Assembly: GCA_964636685.1 (NCBI GenBank)
Contig: CAZWUK010000030.1
Location: 1 to 24,780, forward strand
DNA from: CAZWUK01 sp964636685
GTDB lineage: Bacteria > Bacillota > Clostridia > Christensenellales > CAG-138
Reading direction: 5' to 3'
Length of the DNA: 24,780 bases
The notes under the pieces were generated by a model. The model did not search any database and was not told where the DNA came from. It saw only the letters and a program-made list of their open reading frames with translations. Shown here in pieces: positions 14,236 through 22,085 of this stretch. The translations under genes were made by a program, and so were the position numbers. Every line of letters starts with the position of its first letter. Positions within the stretch are counted from its first letter, which is position 1.

Positions 14236-15252
14236 ATGGAGTCGAGAGCAATCGCACATTTGTCTGCCGCAGGACGACGCCTTTGGAAAAAGGAGAACGG
14301 AAACGACTGGAAGCTGTCGGTTTGTTTGCTGCTGGTTGCACTCTGCGCGGCGGCGGGACTGCTGATACAGCTGCGCGGAAACAGTGAGCTGTCCCTGTTC
14401 TCCGTTGGCAATCCGCTGCTTTTTGCGCTGGCGTCGGCGCCGGAGGAAAGCGTACAGGTATTCAGCCCGGCGGATCCCATGCGCATATCCTTTTTGCCGG
14501 TTCAGCCGACAGGCACACAGATACCCGTAACGGATGCGGCCGCATTGCCGCGTGTGCTGATTTATCATACACATGCAACAGAAGCATACCTGCAAACGGA
14601 TACCTATACCTATGAGCCGAGCGGGAAATGGCGTACGGAGGAGCAGGAAAAGAGCGTCGTTGCGGTGGGAGAGGCGCTTGCACAGCACCTGCAAAATGTC
14701 TATGGCATCCGCGTGATACACGACACGACCAACCATGAGCCGCCAAAGCTTTCCACGGCGTACAGCCGATCGCTTGTGACCATGCTGGAATATCAAACGG
14801 CGTACCCATCGATCAGCGTCTTTATCGATGTACATCGAGACGCCTACGGTACCGTAAAAGCACTTGATGCGCCGCAGGACTTTGTAACGATAGACGGTGT
14901 GGAAACAGCAAGGATCATGTTTGTGGTGGGAACGGGGAAGGGCGCGACCGGAACCGGCTTTTCGGAGACGCCGGATTTTGAGCGCAATTATGCGTTGGCA
15001 AAGGCGATCACGGCGTACATTGCGGCACAGGACGAGAAGCTTGTGCGGGATGTGCGCGTAAAGACGGGAAGATACAACCAGCATGTGTCCTCGCAATGCT
15101 TGCTGGTGGAGGTGGGGCATAATGCAAACAGCCTCAATCAGGCGCTTGCCGCGATCCCGCGTCTTGCGGAGGGTATTGCAGCGTGCATCGATCAGCTTCC
15201 GGCTGCTGCCATAGAAAACGCGGACGGCGTATTATGGACGCCGCCCGCATGA
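14236..15252 (+). CDS. spoIIP: Stage II sporulation protein P (engulfment peptidoglycan hydrolase)
   Basis: The 338-residue protein has one N-terminal membrane anchor (about residues 28-46) and an extracytoplasmic domain with VLIYHTHATEAYL (H111, H113, E116), SVFIDVHRDA (H200) and LVEVGHNANS, the zinc-amidase-like signature of SpoIIP. SpoIIP cuts septal peptidoglycan with SpoIID during engulfment. The start is ATG 14236 with AGGAGGAGG seven bases upstream; the in-frame GTG at 14230 sits too close to that site. The typical SpoIIP C-terminus is complete. It is co-oriented with gpr, and its 3' end faces the dap operon across repeat B. Confidence 0.94.
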   Translation: MESRAIAHLSAAGRRLWKKENGNDWKLSVCLLLVALCAAAGLLIQLRGNSELSLFSVGNPLLFALASAPEESVQVFSPADPMRISFLPVQPTGTQIPVTDAAALPRVLIYHTHATEAYLQTDTYTYEPSGKWRTEEQEKSVVAVGEALAQHLQNVYGIRVIHDTTNHEPPKLSTAYSRSLVTMLEYQTAYPSISVFIDVHRDAYGTVKALDAPQDFVTIDGVETARIMFVVGTGKGATGTGFSETPDFERNYALAKAITAYIAAQDEKLVRDVRVKTGRYNQHVSSQCLLVEVGHNANSLNQALAAIPRLAEGIAACIDQLPAAAIENADGVLWTPPA

Positions 15253-15279
15253 CTGAACAGTCATAAAAACTGCTTAGGA

Positions 15280-15430
15280 AAGCTCCGGTTCATTCGGCAT
15301 GGCGGCTAAGCGACTGATTATTCCACCATAGTTCGCCCCAAAAGCCTCGACGTAGCGCCGCCACGCCTGGGTTTTTGGTGCGGCGCTGTCGAAAAATCAT
15401 TTCTCTGATCCGTCATCCCTTATTGGATCA
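15280..15430 (+). repeat. Dispersed intergenic repeat, copy B
   Basis: The core 15316-15399 aligns with 8068-8152 at roughly 83% identity by eye. Copy B contains the perfect hairpin AGCGCCGC ... GCGGCGCT (15354-15388) around GTTTTT. Compared with copy A it has about 28 extra bases on the left, where an AAGCTCCG-TTC-TTCGGCAT segment is followed by the GATTATTCC block. The element is flanked by imperfect inverted repeats CTTAGGAAAGCTC (15273-15285) and GAGCTTTCTTAGG (15431-15443), 11 of 13 matching. The right one overlaps the stop codon of dapB. Confidence 0.7.
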
Positions 15431-15438
15431 GAGCTTTC
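15403..15438. terminator. Hairpin between convergent spoIIP and dapB
   Basis: CTCTGATCC (15403-15411) pairs perfectly with GGATCAGAG (15425-15433) over a 13-base loop. CTTTCTT follows on the plus strand, and on the minus strand AAATGATTTTT lies behind it. It fits as the shared terminator of two converging operons. It also forms the right end of repeat B. Confidence 0.65.
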
Positions 15439-16674
15439 TTAGGTCTGCTGCTGAATAAATTTCTGCGCTATCTCGGCAATCGCATTTTCAGCTTCGTTTT
15501 CGTCTACGCAGAACTGGATTTTTGTCTCGCTGGTCGTAACAAGCGCCATGGAAATATTGGCACAGGAAAGCACATACATCAGCTCGGCAGCGATTCCGTG
15601 CCGGAATGCCATGCCGGTGCCCTCCACGGTCAGCTTGGTCAAATTGCTGCTGGAATGAATGTCCGCCGCGGGATACTTTACAAGCAGCGGCTTTAAGGCG
15701 TTCATTGCGTCTGAAAGCTGCTTTTGCGAGAGTGAAAAACCGATGCTTGTTTGCGTTCCGTTGGGCAGCGAGATAGAGATCATGTCGATAAAGACGCCTT
15801 TTGAAGCGATTAAGTCAAAAACCTCCGCGTTGATATCGGTACGGACGGGAAGGCTTGAGATTGTGACGACCGCCTGTTCCTCCAGCGCATACAGGTGTGA
15901 CGCGACGTCCTGTTCGGTCATAATGTTCTGCATATTGTAGAATCCGGCAGGTTTGCCGCAAAGATAGTTTGCTGCCCGCAGCGCACCCATGGCAAATATC
16001 TGCTTGGAAAACGCCCGGTGTGTGATTTCTACAACTTCGTCGTTTCCAATGAACATGACCTCATGTTCGCCAACGATTGTGCCGCCTCGGACGGAGTGAA
16101 TTCCAAGCTCCGATGGCGCGCGGCGTTTGTTTTTCTCATGGCGCCCATACTGATATTCCATACCGTCTGTGCGCTGCGACGCGATCGCGTCAGCCAGCAT
16201 CAGCGCCGTACCGCTGGGCGCGTCAACCTTCTTGTTGTGGTGCTTTTCAATGATCTCCACATCAAAGCCGGTCAGCGCCGCCGTAGCGCGTTTTGCAAGC
16301 GCGATTTGCAGATTCACGCCGAGCGACATATTGCCGGATTGGAATACGGCAACGTGCTCGGAAGCGCTGGTAAGCAGACGCAGCTCGCGCTCTCCAAGCC
16401 CGGTTGTGCCAACAATCACGGGCGTTTTTGTGCGCACGGCATATTTCAACAGCGCCGGCAAGGCCTGCGGCACGGAGAAATCGATGATAACGTCGGCAAT
16501 CCGATCGGAGATCTCCGATGGATCACGGTAGATGGCACAGCCGAACGCGGCGGGATCCGACGCAAAAGCATCGACGCCCGCCACGATCTGATATTCATCC
16601 GAATTTCCGGCAATCGCGGTGCGGATGGCACGACCCATCTGTCCACCGATGCCGCTGAGAATCACACGGATCAT
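15439..16674 (-). CDS. dapB: Dihydrodipicolinate reductase DapB fused to two aspartokinase-type ACT domains
   Basis: Residues 1-252 are a complete DapB: nucleotide loop GIGGQMG (8-14), GTTGL (89-93), catalytic and substrate region EKHHNKKVDAPSGTA (143-157, H145, H146, K149) and ELGIHSVRGGTIVGEHEV. They end at GFYNMQNIM, where ordinary DapB stops. DapB reduces the dihydrodipicolinate precursor on the way to diaminopimelate and lysine. Residues 253-411 are an added tail with two ACT domains: VVTISSLPVRTDINAEVFDL to about 337, then KLTVEGTGMAFRHGIAAELM and VTTSETKIQFCVDENEAENA to about 405. They read like the regulatory half of aspartokinase, suggesting allosteric control. The frame has no stop or ribosome binding site at the junction (about 15919). 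GAGGAG overlaps the dapA stop, six bases before the ATG. Confidence 0.93.
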   Translation of the reverse strand: MIRVILSGIGGQMGRAIRTAIAGNSDEYQIVAGVDAFASDPAAFGCAIYRDPSEISDRIADVIIDFSVPQALPALLKYAVRTKTPVIVGTTGLGERELRLLTSASEHVAVFQSGNMSLGVNLQIALAKRATAALTGFDVEIIEKHHNKKVDAPSGTALMLADAIASQRTDGMEYQYGRHEKNKRRAPSELGIHSVRGGTIVGEHEVMFIGNDEVVEITHRAFSKQIFAMGALRAANYLCGKPAGFYNMQNIMTEQDVASHLYALEEQAVVTISSLPVRTDINAEVFDLIASKGVFIDMISISLPNGTQTSIGFSLSQKQLSDAMNALKPLLVKYPAADIHSSSNLTKLTVEGTGMAFRHGIAAELMYVLSCANISMALVTTSETKIQFCVDENEAENAIAEIAQKFIQQQT

Positions 16675-16684
16675 ATGCGGCTCC

Positions 16685-17560
16685 TCAAATTAACTGATAT
16701 GCCTTGAGCGTTTCCTCGATCAAATGCAGGCTCGCACCGCTCGGTTGTACCAAGGGTAGGCGAACCTCCGGCGCGCAAAGCTTCATCAAGCCCATCATGG
16801 CTTTGACCGGGATGGGATTGACCTCACAGAAAGCCGCCTTCCACAGCGGGATGAGCTGGAGCTGAATTTGACGGGCGCGTTTGATGTCGCCCTTGAAAAA
16901 CGCGTCGCATAGCGCGTGCATCGCGTCCGGCGAAACGTTTGCGATGGTCGAGATCACGCCCTTGCCGCCGATGCTGAGCACGGGGAGAACGTGGTCGTCG
17001 TTTCCGGAGTAAATGTCGCAATTTGGGCACAGCGCCGCCAGATTGACGATTTGCTCGATGTTGCCGGAGGCTTCCTTTGTGCCGACGATGTTCTCATGCT
17101 TGAGCAGCTCTGCCATCGTGACGGGGAGCACGTTGAGCCCGGTGCGCGAAGGAACGTTATACACAAGAATCGGCAATTCAACGCTGTCAGCAACGGCGTT
17201 ATAGTGCGCGATCAAGCCGCTCTGCGTGGTTTTGTTGTAATAGGGGGTGACGACCAGAAGCCCATCGACGCCAATGGCCTCGGCCGCTTTGCTGTTCTCG
17301 ATCACGGCGGCGGTGTTGTTCCCGCCGGTACTGGCAATAACGGGGATGCGTCCGTTTACGCGCTCCACTACGAATTGGATCACGCTGAGACGTTCGTCCG
17401 TCGTCATGGTGGAAGCCTCGCCCGTGGTGCCGCAGACGATAATCGCGTCGGTGCCGCTGGCGATCTGCAGCTCGATCAAACGGGTGAAGGCCGTAAAATC
17501 AACCGCACCGTTTCGAAACGGCGTAACGATTGCGATGCCGGAACCCTGAAAAATAGACAT
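16685..17560 (-). CDS. dapA: 4-hydroxy-tetrahydrodipicolinate synthase DapA
   Basis: The 291-residue aldolase condenses pyruvate with aspartate semialdehyde, the first step of the lysine/diaminopimelate branch. It has the pyruvate-binding CGTTGEAS (T45, T46), Y108, YNVPSRTG (Y134, R139) and the Schiff-base lysine K162 in VGTKEASG. The length is standard. The ATG follows the asd stop without a gap, with GGGAGG in the last codons of asd as ribosome binding site. The dapB start lies ten bases beyond its stop. It is translationally linked with both neighbours in one minus-strand operon. Confidence 0.97.
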   Translation of the reverse strand: MSIFQGSGIAIVTPFRNGAVDFTAFTRLIELQIASGTDAIIVCGTTGEASTMTTDERLSVIQFVVERVNGRIPVIASTGGNNTAAVIENSKAAEAIGVDGLLVVTPYYNKTTQSGLIAHYNAVADSVELPILVYNVPSRTGLNVLPVTMAELLKHENIVGTKEASGNIEQIVNLAALCPNCDIYSGNDDHVLPVLSIGGKGVISTIANVSPDAMHALCDAFFKGDIKRARQIQLQLIPLWKAAFCEVNPIPVKAMMGLMKLCAPEVRLPLVQPSGASLHLIEETLKAYQLI

Positions 17561-18571
17561 TTATTCTGCCTCCCACTGTCGAATGAGTTCTTCGGCGATT
17601 TCAACGGTGTTGGTTGCGGCACCCTTGCGGATATTATCGGCAACGCACCAGAAATTCAGCCCGCTTTCCACGGAGAAGTCGCGGCGAATGCGCCCGACGT
17701 ATACCGGATCGGTATCCTCGGCATGGATAGCCATGGGGTAAACGTTGTTTTTGACGTCGTCCTGCACAACCAGCCCGGGCATTTTTTCAAGCAGCGCGCG
17801 CAGCTCGGCAAGGTCGAAGGGACGCTCAAACTCGACGTTGATGCTCTCGCTGTGTCCGTGGAAAACCGGTACGCGAACCGTGGTCGCCGTCACGGGAAGA
17901 TCGGGGAGGGAGAGGATTTTTCTCGTTTCCTCGATCATCTTTTGCTCCTCCTTGGTATAGCCGTTCTCGAGGAACACATCAATCTGCGGCAGGCAGTTAC
18001 CGGCGATCGGGTAAGGAAACTTCTGCGGCGGTAATCCCCGGAGCCCTTCTTCCAGATCGAGGTAGCCGCGCACACCGGCGCCGGAGACTGCCTGATAGGT
18101 AGAATAGACGACCCGCTTGAGCCCGTAAGCGTCCGAGAGCGGCTTCAACGGTACCATTGCCTGAATGGTGGAGCAGTTCGGGTTCGCGATAATGCCCTTT
18201 TTGTGATACTGTGGAATCGCCTCGGGGTTTACTTCGGGAACGACGAGCGGAACATCGGGATCCATGCGCCAGCAGCTTGAGTTGTCGATGACGACCGCAC
18301 CGCTGGCTGCAACGATGGGCGCAAAGGTTTTTGAAGTACCCGCGCCTGCGGAAAACAGAGCAATATCCACACCGAGATCTTTGAACGCGTCTGCGGTTAG
18401 TTCCCGAACGACGTGCTTTTCTCCCATGAAATCAACTTCGGTACCGGCGCTGCGTGCGGATGCAAACAGATAATACTGTTTCACGGGAAGTTTCCGTTCC
18501 GTCAGAACCTGGAGGAATTTTCTGCCCACCATACCGGTGGCGCCGACAACTGCTACGGTGTACTGTTTCAT
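17561..18571 (-). CDS. asd: Aspartate-semialdehyde dehydrogenase
   Basis: The 336-residue NADP-dependent enzyme reduces aspartyl phosphate to aspartate semialdehyde, the branch point to lysine/diaminopimelate and to threonine/methionine. It has the nucleotide loop GATGMVG (10-16), the family segment VVIDNSSCWRMDPDVPLVVP, and the catalytic cysteine C133 in NPNCSTIQ. The histidine-containing VPVFHGHSE is also present. Length is standard. It is the first gene of the asd-dapA-dapB operon, with a good promoter 53-81 bases upstream of the ATG and GGAG eight to nine bases before it. The short leader of about 45 bases leaves no room for a lysine riboswitch or T-box, so feedback is more likely at protein level. 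Confidence 0.97.
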   Translation of the reverse strand: MKQYTVAVVGATGMVGRKFLQVLTERKLPVKQYYLFASARSAGTEVDFMGEKHVVRELTADAFKDLGVDIALFSAGAGTSKTFAPIVAASGAVVIDNSSCWRMDPDVPLVVPEVNPEAIPQYHKKGIIANPNCSTIQAMVPLKPLSDAYGLKRVVYSTYQAVSGAGVRGYLDLEEGLRGLPPQKFPYPIAGNCLPQIDVFLENGYTKEEQKMIEETRKILSLPDLPVTATTVRVPVFHGHSESINVEFERPFDLAELRALLEKMPGLVVQDDVKNNVYPMAIHAEDTDPVYVGRIRRDFSVESGLNFWCVADNIRKGAATNTVEIAEELIRQWEAE

Positions 18572-18623
18572 AACCTTATCTCCACTTATTTAATAGTATC
18601 ATATGCACCTGATATTCCAATAG

Positions 18624-18652
18624 ATTCTAAAGGATTCCGATCGTTTTGTCAA
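18624..18652 (-). promoter_or_regulatory. asd: Sigma-A promoter of the asd-dapA-dapB operon
   Basis: On the minus strand, TTGACA (18652-18647) and TAGAAT (18629-18624) are 17 bases apart, a near-consensus promoter with a start predicted near 18617. Confidence 0.85.
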
Positions 18653-18680
18653 TTCAAACTGCAAGATTATACAGAAAGAA

Positions 18681-18709
18681 TTGCACGAAACCCGATTGTG
18701 TTGTAAAAT
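18681..18709 (+). promoter_or_regulatory. Sigma-A promoter of the methyltransferase-hslO operon
   Basis: TTGCAC (18681-18686) and TAAAAT (18704-18709) are 17 bases apart. The start predicted near 18716 leaves a leader of about 20 bases. It fires away from the asd promoter, and the two -35 elements are about 28 bases apart. Confidence 0.75.
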
Positions 18710-18735
18710 AAGAAGACTATCGGAAAGGATCTGCC

Positions 18736-19485
18736 ATGTACGAGGAATTTGCGTCGCTTTACGACACGCTGATGCGGGATGTGGATTATGACAGCTGGGG
18801 GGAGTATATCGCGTCCCTCCTTTCAGAATATGGCGCGGAGCACGGCACAAAGCAGGTTCTGGACTGCGCCTGTGGGACGGGAGAGATCAGCTTACGCCTG
18901 GCAAAGCGCGGATACCGCGTAACAGGCGTGGATCTATCTCCAGAAATGCTTCAAATCGCACAACAAAAAACGTATCGCTCGGGCATGCGGATCCCGTATG
19001 TCTGTCAGAATATTTGCAGCCTCCAAAGCCATAATCCTGCAAATGCGATCGTATGTGCCTGCGACGGCGTCAACTATCTGACGGCGTTGGAGGATGTGCT
19101 TGCATTTTTCCGCTCAGCGCATCAGGCGCTTACACCGGGCGGACTTCTGCTGTTTGATATTTCAACCGCCTATAAGCTGGAATTCATTTTGGGCGAACAT
19201 ATCTACGGGGAAGATCTGAAAGCATGCACCTATCTCTGGGAGAATGTGTTTGATCCGGTCAGTCGGCTGCTGGAAATGCGGCTGCACTTTTTTGTCCCGG
19301 ACGGAGCGCGCTATCGCCGGTTTGACGAGCGGCATATCCAACGCGCACACACTGAGACGGAGCTTCGTTCCCTGCTGGAACAGGCGGGGTTTTCCTGCCT
19401 TGACGTATTTGAGGCATTTACGAAAAACAAGCCCGGCGACGAATCGCAGCGAACACAATGGATTGCAAGGAGAAACGAGAAATGA
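18736..19485 (+). CDS. Class I SAM-dependent methyltransferase of unknown substrate
   Basis: The 249-residue protein starts MYEEFASLYDTLMRDVDYDSW, typical of a clostridial methyltransferase family often found next to Hsp33. It has SAM motif I VLDCACGTGEIS (41-52), VDLSPEMLQIA (motif II) and VCACDGVNYL (motif IV), with PGGLLLFDIS later. The fold is clear but the substrate (small molecule, RNA or protein) is not. AAAGGA lies about eight bases before ATG. The stop overlaps the hslO start in ATGA, so the two are translationally coupled. Confidence 0.88.
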   Translation: MYEEFASLYDTLMRDVDYDSWGEYIASLLSEYGAEHGTKQVLDCACGTGEISLRLAKRGYRVTGVDLSPEMLQIAQQKTYRSGMRIPYVCQNICSLQSHNPANAIVCACDGVNYLTALEDVLAFFRSAHQALTPGGLLLFDISTAYKLEFILGEHIYGEDLKACTYLWENVFDPVSRLLEMRLHFFVPDGARYRRFDERHIQRAHTETELRSLLEQAGFSCLDVFEAFTKNKPGDESQRTQWIARRNEK

Positions 19486-20375
19486 AAGATCAAATCATTC
19501 ACGCGCTGGCGGCGAACGATCAGGTTCGCATCGTCGCCGTTTCCGGCGCGAATATGATAGAAAAGGCGCGGCAGATCCATCACCTGTCGCGTGTTTGTAC
19601 CGCTGCGCTCGGACGGCAGATGTTGATGACGGCGATGATGGGCTCGCAGCTAAAGAACGCGACGGATCGCGTTTCTACGATCATCAAGGGCGACGGGCCT
19701 GCGGGGAATATGGTCTGCACCGCGGATCCGGATTGCTGTGTAAAGGCGTATATGGCAAACCCGGAGACAGAGCTTGCGCCGACAGAGGAGGGGAAGCTCG
19801 ATGTTGGCGGGCTTGTGGGACATACCGGGAAATTGACAGTCATACGGGATCTTTCCATGAAGGAGCCATATGTCGGCATGTGCAATTTGGTTTCCGGCGA
19901 GATTGCGATGGACTTTGCAGAGTATTACACGGTCAGCGAGCAGCAGCCGTCCCTTGTTTATTTGGGCGTTCGTGTTAATATTGAGGATGGAACGGTTCGC
20001 GCCGCGGGTGGAATGCTGGTGCAGCCGCTGCCGGGATGCCCCGACGAAACGATCGACCGAATGACAGCGCTATGCCAAGCAATCGGTCGGCTGAGTTCTC
20101 GACTGGACGAAAACGAAACGCTGGAAGATATTCTGATGGATGTGTTTAAAGAAGAACAGCTCCACCGTACTGCCGCGTTTGCTACGGCATATCGTTGTGA
20201 TTGCAGCCGTAGTCGGATCGAAAAAGCGTTGATCTCGATCGGAAAGAAAGATTTGACCGAGATGATCGAACAAGACGGAAAAGCGGAAGTGACCTGTCAG
20301 TTCTGTAACGAGGTCTACCGGTTTAACCGAGCGGAGCTGCTCAATTTATTGCAAGAAGCGGAAAGTGGCATATAA
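19482..20375 (+). CDS. hslO: Redox-regulated chaperone Hsp33
   Basis: The 297-residue cytoplasmic holdase binds unfolding proteins under oxidative stress. The C-terminal zinc switch is complete: C239-x-C241 in YRCDCSRSR and C272-x2-C275 in TCQFCNEVYRF. The N-terminal domain has LGRQMLMTAMMGSQLK, IKGDGPAGNMVC and VGGLVGHTGKLTVIRDL as in the family. The ATG at 19482 is chosen because AAGGAGA (19467-19473) sits eight bases upstream and it overlaps the previous stop by four bases. The in-frame ATG at 19458 is before that site. The TPR gene follows without a gap. Confidence 0.96.
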   Translation: MKDQIIHALAANDQVRIVAVSGANMIEKARQIHHLSRVCTAALGRQMLMTAMMGSQLKNATDRVSTIIKGDGPAGNMVCTADPDCCVKAYMANPETELAPTEEGKLDVGGLVGHTGKLTVIRDLSMKEPYVGMCNLVSGEIAMDFAEYYTVSEQQPSLVYLGVRVNIEDGTVRAAGGMLVQPLPGCPDETIDRMTALCQAIGRLSSRLDENETLEDILMDVFKEEQLHRTAAFATAYRCDCSRSRIEKALISIGKKDLTEMIEQDGKAEVTCQFCNEVYRFNRAELLNLLQEAESGI

Positions 20376-22085
20376 ATGATTTCAAAGGACACGCAGGGCA
20401 AGGTCATACCGTTTAAGCAAGACGCCGAATTCTATCTTAAAAGAGGCGCCAAGGATGCTGAAAAGAACGACCTGCTCAACGCTCTCATAAATTACAGAAA
20501 GGCGCTCTCCATCGATCCGAACGACGGCGATACCGTGATTGCGGTTGCGGAGATTTTGAGCCAGATGCAGCGGTTTGAGGAGAGCAACCGGATGCTCTTT
20601 TTGCTCATGTCCATGGGAGAGCCAACGACCGAGTGCTATTTTGGACTTGCCTGCAATTACTTTGGCATGCGGGAGTTTTCCTATGCGGAGGAGAGTCTTG
20701 AAAACTATCTCAACGCCGATCCGGATGGTTTTTTTGCGGCGGATGCGGAGGATCTTCTTGACCTGCTTGACGATGACGACGCCATGGCGGAAACGACCGG
20801 GCTTTCGACCGATGAGGATTACGATACCTGCGACGCCTCCCGCATCGCACGGCATTACATGGATGCGGGACAGTATCGGCAGGCCATTGAGACGCTGGAA
20901 AAGCATCTGGAAACCTATCCGGATTCCGTATCTGCGCTGAATCAGCTTTGCCTTGCATGGTACTGCGCGGGAGATCGCAAAAAGGCGATGGCGCACTGCG
21001 AAGCCGCGCTTGCAAAGGCGCCGGAGAATATTCCCGCGCATTGCAACCGCGCGCTGCTGCTAAAGGGCGCCGGCGATACAGAAGAAGCGCGCCAAGAGCT
21101 CGACTGGCTGACACAGCAGAAAACCGATGCGGTAGAGGATTTGCAGGGAATCTCCGTGCTTCAGCTGGAGGCTGGCAGATTTGACGAGGCGAAGGACGTT
21201 TTAGAGCGGCTGTATCAATTGGCGCCCTTTGACGAAAGCACGATCCATAAGCTTGGCTACTGTAGGTACATGCGCGGCGAATTCGAGCGCGCCGCCGCCT
21301 GCTACCGACGGCTTTTGACGATTGATCCGACCGATACCGTGGCCAAGTATTATCTGGAACAGTGCCGCAAGGCGGAGACGCAGAAGCATATTTTGGCCGG
21401 CAAATGGCAAATCCCGTATCAGGTGCCGTTTTCAGAGGTTTTTCACCGCCTGAGCGCGATCAACCGTTATCTTTCTACGCCGGTCGAGGAGCTTGGGCAG
21501 CTCTGGAAAGAAAATGAAGAATTCCGCGATCTGCTGCGTTGGGCGCTGTCGCTGCCGGAGCAGCGGGCAAAGCGCAATATCTTGTCGTTGATATTCCTGC
21601 TGCAGGACGGGCATGCGGAGCGGCTGCTGCGCGAATTCTTATTGCGCACCGATCAGCCGGACGAGGACAAGCGAATTGTTTTTGGCATGCTCAAGCATAT
21701 GCAGGCAAAGGAACCGTACATGGCGTATCTCGGTGGACAGTGGATACAGGGGCATGTCAACATGATGATATTTCCCCAAAAGGTACCGGCTTCGTACGAG
21801 GGCGTCATGCGGCAGCTGCTGCAAAGTCTCGGCGATGCGCCGAACGAGGAATGCGTGGCCGCCGCACTGCGGATTTTTACCGCATATCTTGACGGCATGA
21901 ACGGCAAGTACCCGCGCATTTCCGTCGCACAGCAGAGCAGCTATGCCGCTGCGCTCGAATTTCTGGGAGCAAAGACCTGCGGTGAAGATTTGACAGAGGA
22001 AGCGATTTGTAAAAAATATCGCATTTCTCAAACCCGGCTGCACAATGCGCTGTCAAAAATGCAGCCTTCTATGGAGGAAAAGTAA
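20376..22085 (+). CDS. Tetratricopeptide-repeat protein of unknown function
   Basis: The 569-residue protein has TPR helix pairs at about residues 18-51 (LLNALINYRKALSIDPND), 52-115, 155-185 (AGQYRQAIETLEKHLETYPD), 190-250 and 262-320 (GEFERAAACYRRLLTIDPTD). An acidic linker lies at about 123-150 (DLLDLLDDDDAMAET). The C-terminal ~230 residues are helical and resemble no family I recognise. They end in a segment EEAICKKYRISQTRLHNAL that could be a helix-turn-helix-like unit. There is no signal peptide or membrane segment, so it is cytoplasmic. It starts directly after the hslO stop with only a weak purine-rich site, and it overlaps the next gene by one base (TAATG). A scaffold or adaptor role beside the chaperone is possible but unproven. 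Confidence 0.85.
   Translation: MISKDTQGKVIPFKQDAEFYLKRGAKDAEKNDLLNALINYRKALSIDPNDGDTVIAVAEILSQMQRFEESNRMLFLLMSMGEPTTECYFGLACNYFGMREFSYAEESLENYLNADPDGFFAADAEDLLDLLDDDDAMAETTGLSTDEDYDTCDASRIARHYMDAGQYRQAIETLEKHLETYPDSVSALNQLCLAWYCAGDRKKAMAHCEAALAKAPENIPAHCNRALLLKGAGDTEEARQELDWLTQQKTDAVEDLQGISVLQLEAGRFDEAKDVLERLYQLAPFDESTIHKLGYCRYMRGEFERAAACYRRLLTIDPTDTVAKYYLEQCRKAETQKHILAGKWQIPYQVPFSEVFHRLSAINRYLSTPVEELGQLWKENEEFRDLLRWALSLPEQRAKRNILSLIFLLQDGHAERLLREFLLRTDQPDEDKRIVFGMLKHMQAKEPYMAYLGGQWIQGHVNMMIFPQKVPASYEGVMRQLLQSLGDAPNEECVAAALRIFTAYLDGMNGKYPRISVAQQSSYAAALEFLGAKTCGEDLTEEAICKKYRISQTRLHNALSKMQPSMEEK

Noticed and set aside
15246..15262. ATGACT/AGTCAT hairpin at the spoIIP stop as terminator
   Set aside because: The stem is followed by AAAAAC, not Ts, on the plus strand, and has no T-run on the minus strand, so it is not a terminator.
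16916..18034. Plus-strand open frame of about 372 codons over dapA and asd
   Set aside because: It is antisense to two fully conserved enzymes; its composition is artefactual.
18572..18617. Possible lysine riboswitch or T-box upstream of asd
   Set aside because: The predicted leader is only about 45 bases, with no terminator hairpin and no T-box or L-box sequence.
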